Shown here: positions 1-8,579 of the stretch, in pieces
How positions within the stretch are numbered: position 1 is the stretch's first letter
How the letters are laid out: every line of letters starts with the position of its first letter
Assembly: GCF_000507185.2 (NCBI RefSeq)
Contig: NZ_AYTM02000002.1
Location: forward strand, 2,503,501-2,567,500
Direction of reading: 5' to 3'
From: Pseudomonas syringae KCTC 12500
GTDB taxonomy: Bacteria > Pseudomonadota > Gammaproteobacteria > Pseudomonadales > Pseudomonadaceae
Length of the DNA stretch: 64,000 nucleotides
Notes under the pieces: generated by a model
The model's database searches: none
What the model was told of the DNA's origin: nothing
Seen by the model: only the letters and a program-made list of their open reading frames with translations
Position numbers and translations under genes: made by a program

Positions 1-1047
<1,047 letters not shown>

Positions 1048-1139
1048 TTATGCCAGAAATGCCTGGAAATGGTAGGACCCTCCTGTCAGAACAGCATTAC
1101 AGGGGCCCACACCGTATTCTGAGGCCCTTTACGCGATGA

Positions 1140-2042
1140 TTAATGGCGCGTGTCAGATGGCGAATCGACACCGCCGCCAGCAAACAGCTGCGCGACGTCA
1201 GTGGCATCGAACAGATAGCGTTCGTTGCAGAACTGGCAATCGATCTCGATCGTGCCGTTGTGCTCGATAACCAATTGCTGCGCGTCCTCCAGCCCAAGGC
1301 TGGCCAGCGCATTGGCCGAGCGCTCACGCGAGCAACTGCAGCGAAAGCAGATGGGCTGTTCGTCGAACAGGCGAACCGGGTCTTCGTGATACAGGCGATG
1401 CAGGATGGTCTGGTTGTCCAGCCCGAGCATTTCCTCGGCCGTAAGGGTGTTGGCCAGGGTGATGACGTGCTCCCAGCTGGCGTCGCGTTCTTCCGGATCG
1501 GTGATCTGTGCGATGGGCAGCTGTTGCAGCAACAGACCACGGGCGCGGTGACCGTCGGCCTTGAGCCAGAAACGCGTGCCCAGCTGTTCGGACATCACGA
1601 AGTAGTTGGAGAGGCTTTCCGACAGGTCGACGCCGTCGAGGGCAACGATGCCCTGATAGCGCTTGCCCTTGTTCGGGTCGATGGTCAATGCCAGCGAGCC
1701 ATCGGGCATCAGGTCCTGCAGACCTGCGCCTGCTGTGACCAGTGCCTCGTCATAACGGGCGATGCCACGCAGCTCGCGCTCGCTGGAGCACTCGACCATC
1801 AGCAACGGCACGGCGCCGCTGGAGCGTGCCTGGAGGATCAACAGGCCGTCGAATTTGAGGGTGCCGACGAGCAGCGCGGCAGCCGCCATCAGTTCGCCAA
1901 GCAACTGCGCGACCGGCTCCGGGTAGGGATGCTTGGCGAGCACTTCGGCGTAGCTGCGCTCCAGGGCGACCAGTTCTCCGCGAACGTCGCTTTCGTCGAA
2001 GATGAAGCGCTGGGTGAAATCGATGTTCGGGAAATCATGCAT
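1140..2042 (-). CDS. hslO: Redox-regulated chaperone Hsp33
   Basis: Hsp33 is a cytosolic holdase that is activated when its zinc-bound cysteines are oxidised, protecting proteins under combined heat and oxidative stress. The protein starts [13 protein letters not shown], giving 300 residues, the usual length. The C-terminal redox switch is visible as CFRCSC followed about 30 residues later by CQFC, the CxC and CxxC pairs. An in-frame ATG 22 codons further upstream exists, but the extension has no family-like sequence and neither start has a strong ribosome binding site. It is followed in the same direction by pckA and preceded by hslR, another heat-shock gene, a common Pseudomonas pairing. 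Confidence 0.95.
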   Translation of the reverse strand: MHDFPNIDFTQRFIFDESDVRGELVALERSYAEVLAKHPYPEPVAQLLGELMAAAALLVGTLKFDGLLILQARSSGAVPLLMVECSSERELRGIARYDEALVTAGAGLQDLMPDGSLALTIDPNKGKRYQGIVALDGVDLSESLSNYFVMSEQLGTRFWLKADGHRARGLLLQQLPIAQITDPEERDASWEHVITLANTLTAEEMLGLDNQTILHRLYHEDPVRLFDEQPICFRCSCSRERSANALASLGLEDAQQLVIEHNGTIEIDCQFCNERYLFDATDVAQLFAGGGVDSPSDTRH

Positions 2043-2218
2043 AGGTAGGAAAGGTATCTGAAGTAATGACAATGGATGGCACGCGGCTGAGGAAGCACCT
2101 TCCGGCACTCGAAAGCGCCGTGGGCCATGCGGATTGACCGCATTTTAGGAGCTATGCGGTGCGCTTCCAAGCTGGATGGCACGTCGGACTGATAGCCGGA
2201 GCTGCCCGGTGCCGTGTT

Positions 2219-2626
2219 TCAGTCGTTGTTCTGGCTGGCGCGGAAGCCGAAAAGCTCCCGGCGTTGCTTCTTGGTCGGCTTTCCGTCGGTGGTCACACCC
2301 AGGTTGCCGGCCTTGCGCTGAGCGGCAGCATGCTCGCGTCTGGCGATGCTCTCGGGTGTCTCGTGATACAGCGTCTGTGCCTCCGGCGCGCCACGGCGAA
2401 CGATGGACAGAGCCTCGACGACTACCGTGCGGTCGTCGAAACCCATGCGAATCTGAAACTCGTCACCGATACGAGGCTCCTTGCCGGGCTTGCAACGTTC
2501 GCCACGACAGTGCACCTTTCCGCTTTCGATAGCCGCTTTGGCCAGCGCGCGAGTTTTGAAAAAGCGCGCGGCCCACAGCCATTTATCCAGGCGGACCTTA
2601 TCGTCTTCTTCCATCTTTTGTGCCAT
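2219..2626 (-). CDS. hslR: Hsp15, S4-domain ribosome-associated heat-shock protein
   Basis: Hsp15 binds free 50S subunits that carry a stalled nascent chain and helps recycle them after heat shock. The 135-residue product shows the S4 RNA-binding fold at residues ~10-70, beginning VRLDKWLWAARFFKTRALA and continuing with the KVHCRGERCKPG turn. The C-terminus is basic (PTKKQRRELFGFR), as in the family. Length matches E. coli HslR (about 133). The start codon follows GGAATTC, a weak ribosome binding site. hslO lies about 180 bp downstream on the same strand. Confidence 0.94.
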   Translation of the reverse strand: MAQKMEEDDKVRLDKWLWAARFFKTRALAKAAIESGKVHCRGERCKPGKEPRIGDEFQIRMGFDDRTVVVEALSIVRRGAPEAQTLYHETPESIARREHAAAQRKAGNLGVTTDGKPTKKQRRELFGFRASQNND

Positions 2627-2784
2627 TTGAATTCCTCATGCGTGTGGCAGTCTGAACGTTATCCGGCTAATCGGGAAACCTGGCGGTCTGCAGTTGCTGA
2701 TCTATAGCTGTCAAGAACATGAAGTAACCGATCCTTGCTTGTCAAAATCCGCTATTCATCATTTTATTATGGCCCTGACCTCAC

Positions 2785-3579
2785 ATGGAGTGCGATGTGA
2801 CAGATTTTCCAACTTCGTTGACCTCCCCCAAAAAGGGGTGTGAGGGCTGCACCGGCAGTCCGGAACTGGGCTTTTCGTTTGATTATGCCTATCAACCCAT
2901 CGTCAACCTGCATGACCAGTCGATCTTTGCCCATGAGGCGCTGGTCCGGGGCCCGAATGGTGAAGGCGCGATGTCGGTACTGAACCAGGTCACCGATCAG
3001 AACCGCTATCGCTTCGATCAGACCTGCCGGACCACAGCCATCGCCGGCGCTGCGAGACTGGGCATGACCGAACGTTTATCGATCAATTTTTTGCCAAATG
3101 CCGTGTATCGTCCCGAGCTGTGTATCCGCAGCACGCTGGAAGCGGCCAAGCTTCATGACTTCCCCATCGAGCGGTTGATTTTCGAAACCATTGAAAGCGA
3201 ACATGTCTGCAACAACGGCCATTTGAGCAACATCCTGCGCGAATACCGAGAGTTCGGTTTCATGACCGCCATCGACGATTTCGGTGCCGGCTACTCCGGC
3301 CTGACGCTGCTGGCTGATTTTCAGCCCGATCTGATAAAACTCGACATGCACCTGGTTCGCGACATTCATCGTGATCGCGCACGTCAGGCCATTGTTCGTG
3401 GCGTTGTCACAATGTGTACGGACTTGGGGATTAAACTCATCGCCGAAGGTATCGAACACATTGAAGAGCGGGATTTTCTGGCTGATTGCGGCATATCCCT
3501 GATGCAAGGCTATTTGTTCGCCAAACCTGCATTCAAAGCCCTGGCTCAGGTCGCACCCGAGGCCTGGCAGAAGTCTTGA
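2785..3579 (+). CDS. rimA: EAL-domain cyclic-di-GMP phosphodiesterase, first gene of rimABK
   Basis: The 264 residues form a stand-alone EAL domain. The expected catalytic set is present in order: EALVRG (residues ~51-56), INFLP, FETIESE, AIDDFGAGYSGL, LIKLDM, AEGIE and QGYLFAKP, so it should hydrolyse c-di-GMP. The N-terminus carries a CEGC pair that could bind metal or form a disulfide. It is 16 bp upstream of the rimB homologue, which overlaps rimK. In P. fluorescens this three-gene operon is known as rimABK, where RimA is described as a phosphodiesterase that influences RimK activity. I assign the name from that context. The start at 2785 follows the long AT-rich leader; no strong ribosome binding site is seen. 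Confidence 0.88.
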   Translation: MECDVTDFPTSLTSPKKGCEGCTGSPELGFSFDYAYQPIVNLHDQSIFAHEALVRGPNGEGAMSVLNQVTDQNRYRFDQTCRTTAIAGAARLGMTERLSINFLPNAVYRPELCIRSTLEAAKLHDFPIERLIFETIESEHVCNNGHLSNILREYREFGFMTAIDDFGAGYSGLTLLADFQPDLIKLDMHLVRDIHRDRARQAIVRGVVTMCTDLGIKLIAEGIEHIEERDFLADCGISLMQGYLFAKPAFKALAQVAPEAWQKS

Positions 3580-3595
3580 ACAGTACGGAATCGCA

Positions 3596-4072
3596 TTGAA
3601 GACATTCGATCATCTGACAGTTATCGGCCTGCGCGAGTGGGTGGCGCTTCCCGATCTGGGGGTGGCAGGCCTGCGGGCAAAAATCGATACCGGTGCAAGC
3701 ACGTCGAGCCTGCATGCCACGGAAATCGAGCCTTTTGAACGCAATGGCCAGAAATGGGTGCGCTTCAACGCGCATCTGGGCACTGTGGTTCAGTTGCGGC
3801 ATCGTCGCTGCGAAGCGCAACTGGTTGCCATGAAAACCATTAAAAGCTCCAACGGTCAGGCGCAGGTGCGTTATGTCATTCGCACCACACTGGCCTTGGG
3901 TGATCGTATCTGGCCGGTGGAATTCACACTGGCCTGCCGCAAGTCGATGCGTTATCGACTGCTGCTCGGTTCCAAGGCTCTGATCGATGGCCATCTGGTG
4001 GTCAATCCGGGCATAACTTACGTACAAGACAAGCCGGTGTTCCCGGCCTCTACTTCCTCAGGTGTTGCATGA
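3596..4072 (+). CDS. rimB: Retropepsin-like ATP-dependent zinc protease family, RimB
   Basis: A 158-residue protein of the RimB/retropepsin-like family. The single aspartic-protease motif is in [14 protein letters not shown] near residue 32, and a second family block appears in [13 protein letters not shown] near the C-terminus. It uses a TTG start at 3596 (reads [16 protein letters not shown]), preceded by a weak ribosome binding site (ACGGAA). Its stop overlaps the rimK start by four bases (ATGA), so the two are translationally coupled. In P. fluorescens RimB is described as a protease that trims the glutamate tail added to ribosomal protein S6 by RimK. That role here is inferred from homology and operon position. 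Confidence 0.88.
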   Translation: MKTFDHLTVIGLREWVALPDLGVAGLRAKIDTGASTSSLHATEIEPFERNGQKWVRFNAHLGTVVQLRHRRCEAQLVAMKTIKSSNGQAQVRYVIRTTLALGDRIWPVEFTLACRKSMRYRLLLGSKALIDGHLVVNPGITYVQDKPVFPASTSSGVA

Positions 4073-4974
4073 AGATCGCTGTGCTTTCGCGTAATCCGCG
4101 TCTGTATTCCACCCGTCGTCTGGTCGAAGCTGGCATTGAGCGTGGCCATGAGATGGTGGTGATCGACACCCTGCGCGCCTATATGAACATCGCCAGCCAT
4201 AAGCCGCAGATTCACTACCGCGGCAAACCTCTGGAGGGCTTCGATGCGGTGATCCCGCGCATCGGTGCTTCGGTGACTTTCTATGGCTGTGCGGTGTTGC
4301 GTCAGTTTGAAATGATGGGCGTGTTTCCGCTCAATGAATCGGTCGCCATTGCCCGTTCGCGGGACAAGCTGCGCTCGTTGCAACTCCTGTCACGCCGGGG
4401 GATCGGCTTGCCGGTTACCGGTTTCGCTCACTCGCCCGACGATATTCCCGACCTGATCCAGATGGTCAACGGCGCGCCGCTGGTCATCAAGGTGCTCGAA
4501 GGCACTCAGGGGATCGGCGTGGTGCTGTGCGAAACGGCCACGGCGGCCGAATCGGTGATCGAAGCCTTCATGGGCCTCAAGCAGGACATCATGGTCCAGG
4601 AATACATCAAGGAAGCGGGCGGCGCCGACATCCGTTGCTTCGTGGTCGGCGACAAGGTCATTGCCTCGATGAAGCGCCAGGCCAAGCCAGGCGAGTTCCG
4701 CTCCAACCTGCACCGCGGCGGCAGCGCCAGCCTGATCAAGATCACCCCTGAAGAGCGCATGACTGCGCTGCGTGCAGCCAAGGTCATGGGGCTGAGCGTG
4801 GCTGGTGTGGACATCCTGCGTTCCAACCACGGCCCTCTGGTGATGGAGGTCAACTCCTCGCCTGGCCTGGAAGGCATTGAAGTGACTACCAGCAAGGACG
4901 TGGCCGGGATGATCATCGAGTACCTCGAGAAAAACAGCGGCCCGCATATGACCCGTACCAAAGGTAAAGGCTGA
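4069..4974 (+). CDS. rimK: Ribosomal protein S6 glutamate ligase RimK
   Basis: ATP-grasp ligase that adds glutamate residues to the C-terminus of ribosomal protein S6. The 301 residues start [18 protein letters not shown]. The ATP-grasp core is visible as [17 protein letters not shown] (~residues 135-152), the ADIRCFVVG strand, the RSNLHRGG motif and the metal-binding [13 protein letters not shown] near the C-terminus. Length matches the E. coli protein (300). It is the last gene of the rimABK operon and overlaps rimB by four bases. A strong hairpin follows about 25 bp after the stop codon. Confidence 0.97.
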   Translation: MKIAVLSRNPRLYSTRRLVEAGIERGHEMVVIDTLRAYMNIASHKPQIHYRGKPLEGFDAVIPRIGASVTFYGCAVLRQFEMMGVFPLNESVAIARSRDKLRSLQLLSRRGIGLPVTGFAHSPDDIPDLIQMVNGAPLVIKVLEGTQGIGVVLCETATAAESVIEAFMGLKQDIMVQEYIKEAGGADIRCFVVGDKVIASMKRQAKPGEFRSNLHRGGSASLIKITPEERMTALRAAKVMGLSVAGVDILRSNHGPLVMEVNSSPGLEGIEVTTSKDVAGMIIEYLEKNSGPHMTRTKGKG

Positions 4975-4999
4975 CTGCCCGCCCCCGTTTCGATTGCCC

Positions 5000-5030
5000 A
5001 GGCCGGCGTCCTGTCTGCGGACGCCGGCCT
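5000..5030 (+). terminator. Hairpin after rimK, terminator-like but without U-run
   Basis: A perfect 12-bp inverted repeat (AGGCCGGCGTCC / GGACGCCGGCCT) with a 7-base loop begins 25 bp after the rimK stop. No run of T follows, so it may stabilise the 3' end or act with Rho rather than terminate alone. Confidence 0.6.
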
Positions 5031-5428
5031 GTGCATTCAGCTACCGTACATCAGGTAAACAGGCTTGCTAGCCGAGTCCTCGTCGACGTATCCCGTCTTT
5101 AATCCCGCATCCCTCTGTTCAGCTTAAGGCGACGTAATAGCCAGCTTCGCGCCGAATAGCCATCCTCCTGCGCGGCATAAATCAACACATTTCTCCCGTA
5201 TTTGTATGCCGATCATGCATGAGGTAGTCGTTTACGGCATTAGACGTATGCGCGCGCCATGGGAATAGTTGCGACTTTTTTCGCCTGCTACAGAGCTGGG
5301 ACGCTCGTCTGCGGTGACCTTCTCGGGACATTTCCAAAGGGAGCTCCTGCCTCGAAACTGCTGTGAAAAAGCACGCTCGGCGCACGGGTTTTGGATTTGC
5401 CCAAGCCACTTTGAACAAGGGTAATAAT
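5031..5428. other. Intergenic stretch before gltP
   Basis: About 400 bp separate the rimK hairpin from gltP. I see no convincing intact gene. A short reverse-strand frame at about 5099-5210 reads YGRNVLIYAAQEDGYSARSW, slightly reminiscent of one ankyrin-type repeat, but it is cut by stops on both sides and could be chance or a decayed gene. The final part must hold the gltP promoter and leader. The sequence AAGGG just before the gltP ATG is a clear ribosome binding site. Confidence 0.4.
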
Positions 5429-6760
5429 ATGAAGAAGGCAAAGCTGAGTCTGGCCTGGCAGATTCTGATCGGACTGGTACTGGGTATCGCTGTGGGGGCG
5501 CTGCTCAATCATTTCAGTGCAGAAAAGGCCTGGTGGATCACTAACATCCTGCAGCCCGCAGGCGATATCTTCATTCGTCTGATCAAGATGATCGTTATCC
5601 CTATCGTTGTCGCCTCGCTGATCGTCGGTATCGCCGGCGTGGGTGATGCCAAGAAACTGGGGCGTATCGGTCTCAAGACCATTCTCTATTTCGAAGTCGT
5701 GACCACTATCGCGATTCTGGTGGGCCTGGTGCTGGCCAACGTGTTCCATCCGGGCACCGGCATCGACATGAGTACACTGGGCACTGTCGATATTTCCAAG
5801 TATCAGCAGACGACTGCTGAAGTTCAGCACGATCATGCGTTTATCGCGACCATTCTCAACCTGATCCCGTCCAATATCTTCGCTGCCATGGCGCGTGGCG
5901 AGATGCTGCCGATCATCTTCTTTTCAGTGTTGTTCGGTCTTGGGCTTTCCAGCCTGCAGGCCGAGGTCCGTGAGCCGCTGGTGAAACTGTTTCAGGGCGT
6001 CTCGGAGACCATGTTCAAGGTCACTCACATGATCATGAACTACGCGCCGATCGGCGTGTTTGCGCTGATTGCCGTGACTGTCGCAAATTTCGGCTTCGCC
6101 TCCCTGTTGCCGCTCGCCAAGCTGGTGATTCTGGTGTACGTGGCCATCGCCTTCTTCGCCTTTGTGGTGCTGGGGCTGATCGCTCGTGCATTCGGCTTTT
6201 CGGTCATCAGGCTGATGCGCATCTTCAAGGACGAGCTGATTCTGTCCTACTCCACGGCCAGCTCCGAAACCGTGCTGCCACGCGTGATCCAGAAGATGGA
6301 AGCCTATGGCGCACCGAAGGCGATCTGTAGCTTCGTGGTCCCTACGGGCTACTCGTTCAACCTTGACGGTTCGACGCTCTATCAGAGCATCGCAGCGATC
6401 TTCATCGCTCAGTTGTACGGCATCGACCTGTCGATTGGCGCGCAATTGATGCTGGTACTGACCCTGATGGTCACCTCCAAAGGCATCGCGGGCGTACCGG
6501 GCGTTTCCTTCGTCGTGCTGCTGGCGACACTGGGCAGCGCCGGTATTCCTCTGGAAGGCCTGGCATTCATCGCCGGTGTCGACCGCATCATGGACATGGC
6601 GCGTACCGCTCTGAACGTGATCGGCAATGCGCTGGCAGTGCTGGTCATCTCGCGCTGGGAAGGCATGTACGACGATGCCAAGGGCGAGCGCTACTGGGAA
6701 TCCCTGCCGCACTGGCGCAGCAAAGAGCCCGTGCCACTGCGCCAGCCTACCGCAGAGTAA
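5429..6760 (+). CDS. gltP: Glutamate/aspartate:proton symporter, DAACS family
   Basis: Inner-membrane symporter for glutamate and aspartate. The protein (443 residues from the chosen ATG) has about eight hydrophobic helices, the serine-rich reentrant loop SYSTASSETVLPRV, and the C-terminal substrate-binding segments NLDGSTLYQ and AGVDRIMDMARTALNVIGN, all hallmarks of the family. The start at 5429 (MKKAKLSLAWQIL) is preferred over an in-frame ATG 66 bp upstream because it follows AAGGG at good spacing and matches the family N-terminus. It is a single gene; a hairpin repeat lies between it and the convergent GST gene. Confidence 0.94.
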   Translation: MKKAKLSLAWQILIGLVLGIAVGALLNHFSAEKAWWITNILQPAGDIFIRLIKMIVIPIVVASLIVGIAGVGDAKKLGRIGLKTILYFEVVTTIAILVGLVLANVFHPGTGIDMSTLGTVDISKYQQTTAEVQHDHAFIATILNLIPSNIFAAMARGEMLPIIFFSVLFGLGLSSLQAEVREPLVKLFQGVSETMFKVTHMIMNYAPIGVFALIAVTVANFGFASLLPLAKLVILVYVAIAFFAFVVLGLIARAFGFSVIRLMRIFKDELILSYSTASSETVLPRVIQKMEAYGAPKAICSFVVPTGYSFNLDGSTLYQSIAAIFIAQLYGIDLSIGAQLMLVLTLMVTSKGIAGVPGVSFVVLLATLGSAGIPLEGLAFIAGVDRIMDMARTALNVIGNALAVLVISRWEGMYDDAKGERYWESLPHWRSKEPVPLRQPTAE

Positions 6761-6766
6761 CGCCCA

Positions 6767-6796
6767 TCGTTCCTCATGCGTGGGCGTGAGGAACGA
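6767..6796. repeat. Inverted repeat of the CGTTCCTCA family between gltP and GST gene
   Basis: CGTTCCTCA at 6768-6776 and its complement at 6787-6795, separated by ten bases, form a hairpin between two convergent genes. The same CGTTCCTCA core recurs near 11468 and 49552, so this belongs to a dispersed repeat family. It may also act as a terminator for either gene. Confidence 0.6.
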
Positions 6797-6802
6797 GCTG
6801 CC

Positions 6803-7468
6803 TCAGCGGTCTGCCCGCTGCACGCGAGCCATGAATGCCGGCCAGTCGGCCTCTCTGTCAGCCGCTACTTGCTGAACGTTCGGGCTCAAGGCCAATTGCT
6901 CCTGCAGGGCTCGGGCAGCGGGCATGTCCTCCAGCATGTCCAGCCCGAACAATCGCTCGCCGACCTGTTGCGCCAGATCGACGCTGTACAGAAAGTAGAT
7001 ATCGGCAACGGTGAAATGCTCGCCAGCGACGTAGGGTGCAAACAGGCCGCGCTGGGCCAGGGCGGCGACCCCTTTGATCAGATCGCGACGCGCCTTGGCC
7101 TTGAGGTCGGGCGGCGTGGGTCTGCCACCGAAGATCACCTCCGCATAACACATGCGCGCCGGCAGCTCGATGTACAGCTCGATTTCCTTGGCGATGGTCC
7201 ATACCTGAGCGCGTGCGAAAGCGCTGGCGGGCAGCAGTGGCCGGTCCGGTGAGGTGTCCTCTATATAGCGCAGAATCACGTCGGTCTCACTGATGAAGCC
7301 TTCCGCCGTTCCGAGTACCGGCACCTTCCCGCGGGCGCTGACGGCCAGCACCTCGGGGCTCTGACAGCCAAACAGCGGCACCACCTGAAAGGGCAGTTGC
7401 TTCTCCAGCAGCGCCAGCTTGACCATGTTGAAGTAGTTGCTTGCGGCGAATCCATAAAGCGTCAGCAT
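6803..7468 (-). CDS. Glutathione S-transferase family protein
   Basis: A 221-residue cytosolic GST-fold protein. The thioredoxin-like N-terminal domain reads MLTLYGFAASNYFNMVKLAL, with the glutathione-binding region RGKVPVLGTAEGFISETDVIL (the cis-proline KVPVL and the S/T-D pair that holds the gamma-glutamyl group) at residues ~46-66. The all-helical C-terminal domain carries the N-capping motif FTVADIYFLYSVD. It lacks a clear catalytic Tyr or Cys, so the reaction cannot be assigned. It converges with gltP and is divergent from the small acidic gene at 7657. Confidence 0.88.
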   Translation of the reverse strand: MLTLYGFAASNYFNMVKLALLEKQLPFQVVPLFGCQSPEVLAVSARGKVPVLGTAEGFISETDVILRYIEDTSPDRPLLPASAFARAQVWTIAKEIELYIELPARMCYAEVIFGGRPTPPDLKAKARRDLIKGVAALAQRGLFAPYVAGEHFTVADIYFLYSVDLAQQVGERLFGLDMLEDMPAARALQEQLALSPNVQQVAADREADWPAFMARVQRADR

Positions 7469-7656
7469 CGTCGGCCTCCTCAGCCTCCATCCTGGTAATT
7501 GACGGGCTGCACGCTACCGGGCTGACTCTATCTTTCAGTGACTTGGGTCATTTCCCGGCAGTTTTAGGAAGCGTCCTACACATGACCATTCGGGCGCGCA
7601 GGACTGCCCGATTGCAGGATTCCGGGTAGACTGCCCGCCTTACCTGAGGAGTGACC

Positions 7657-7932
7657 ATGACCGACGACATCGATAATGACGAAGAAGACTTTGCTGCCTC
7701 GACCCTGATCGAAGCCATCGAGAACCAGATCGAAGCCGGTAATCCGCCCGCAGCCAGAGCGGTCTTCAACATGCTGACCCTGGTGAACTATGAACGTGAA
7801 GATATCCTTGAAATGATGGCCCATGTGCTGGCCATCGAGATCGATGCCCTGCTGGAGCAGGACCGTCCGTTCGACACACAATGGTATGAAGCGGCGCTGC
7901 GCGCCCTGCCTGACCTGCCGCCGGAAAAGTAA
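7657..7932 (+). CDS. Small acidic protein of unknown function
   Basis: A 91-residue acidic, helical protein (MTDDIDNDEEDFAASTL at the start). The ATG at 7657 sits five bases after GAGGAG, which decides against a GTG two codons earlier. Conserved-looking segments are AIENQIEAGNPPAARAVFNML and YEREDILEMMAHVLAIEID. No signal peptide or membrane helix. It resembles small conserved hypothetical proteins of pseudomonads, and I do not recognise a function. Its upstream neighbour is the divergent GST gene, and about 200 bp separate it from the next forward gene. Confidence 0.75.
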   Translation: MTDDIDNDEEDFAASTLIEAIENQIEAGNPPAARAVFNMLTLVNYEREDILEMMAHVLAIEIDALLEQDRPFDTQWYEAALRALPDLPPEK

Positions 7933-8148
7933 TCCTGCGGTCAGAGCGTGACAGCAAGATATATGCTGCAAACACTTCAGACGCTGACTACACTGCAAAT
8001 GCCCCGCTGCCGCTTGATCCTCCGGGGCCACACGCCAAACCGGCTTTAACGGTCATCCAGAACCGACGAGCGCAGATCGGACACGTCGATTCCAGAGCAC
8101 ACCCGCCAGCCGGCGAGGTCGTATTACTACAAAAAGTCTGGAGTACCT

Positions 8149-8397
8149 ATGTCGTATACCCCTGAGTTGGTTGCCGAACTGGAAATCCTTGCACTGTTCA
8201 ATCTGGGAAACACCCAGGAAGGCCTCAAAGTCCACCATGTAGCGGCGCCCACGGCCGTTGCAGCCGCACAAAGACTCTTCGATAAAGGACTGACGACCCA
8301 GGTCGATGGCGGTTACCTGACGAGCCTCGGGCTCGAGGCCGCCCAGCATGCCCAATCATTGCTGACCATCCTCAACGTCTCCAGGCAAGCCGCCTGA
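8149..8397 (+). CDS. TIGR02647-family small protein
   Basis: An 82-residue protein starting MSYTPELVAELEILALFNL, with the family's GLKVHHVAAPTAVAAAQRLF segment and the LTSLGLEAAQHAQSLLTIL tail. This matches a small family found in gammaproteobacteria whose function is unknown. The ribosome binding site is TGGAG seven bases before the ATG. A hairpin that looks like a terminator follows immediately, so it is probably monocistronic. Confidence 0.85.
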   Translation: MSYTPELVAELEILALFNLGNTQEGLKVHHVAAPTAVAAAQRLFDKGLTTQVDGGYLTSLGLEAAQHAQSLLTILNVSRQAA

Positions 8398-8404
8398 ATG
8401 TAGC

Positions 8405-8437
8405 AGGGCCTGCGCACAAAAAAGCGTGGCAGGCCCT
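8405..8437 (+). terminator. Terminator-like hairpin after the TIGR02647 gene
   Basis: AGGGCCTGC at 8405-8413 pairs with GCAGGCCCT at 8429-8437 around an A-rich loop. It ends in TTCACTT rather than a pure T-run. Confidence 0.55.
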
Positions 8438-8579
8438 TCACTTATCCGAGCGCCAGTCGATACAGGACGTTGGCGCCAGAATAACCATCCGACCGAATCC
8501 GCTTCTCTCGGCTGCAAACCTTCTCCGCCATCTTGCTCGGTAATTCCACGCCTGCACAGGCCAGATGCCTTGAGTTGCG

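Noticed and set aside
5099..5210. Possible ankyrin-repeat remnant before gltP
   Set aside because: Only one short reverse-strand stretch resembles a repeat and stops close it on both sides; not enough to call a pseudogene.
5358..5400. A GG-N10-GC match upstream of gltP that might be a sigma-54 promoter
   Set aside because: Only the invariant dinucleotides fit; the flanking bases do not match the consensus.
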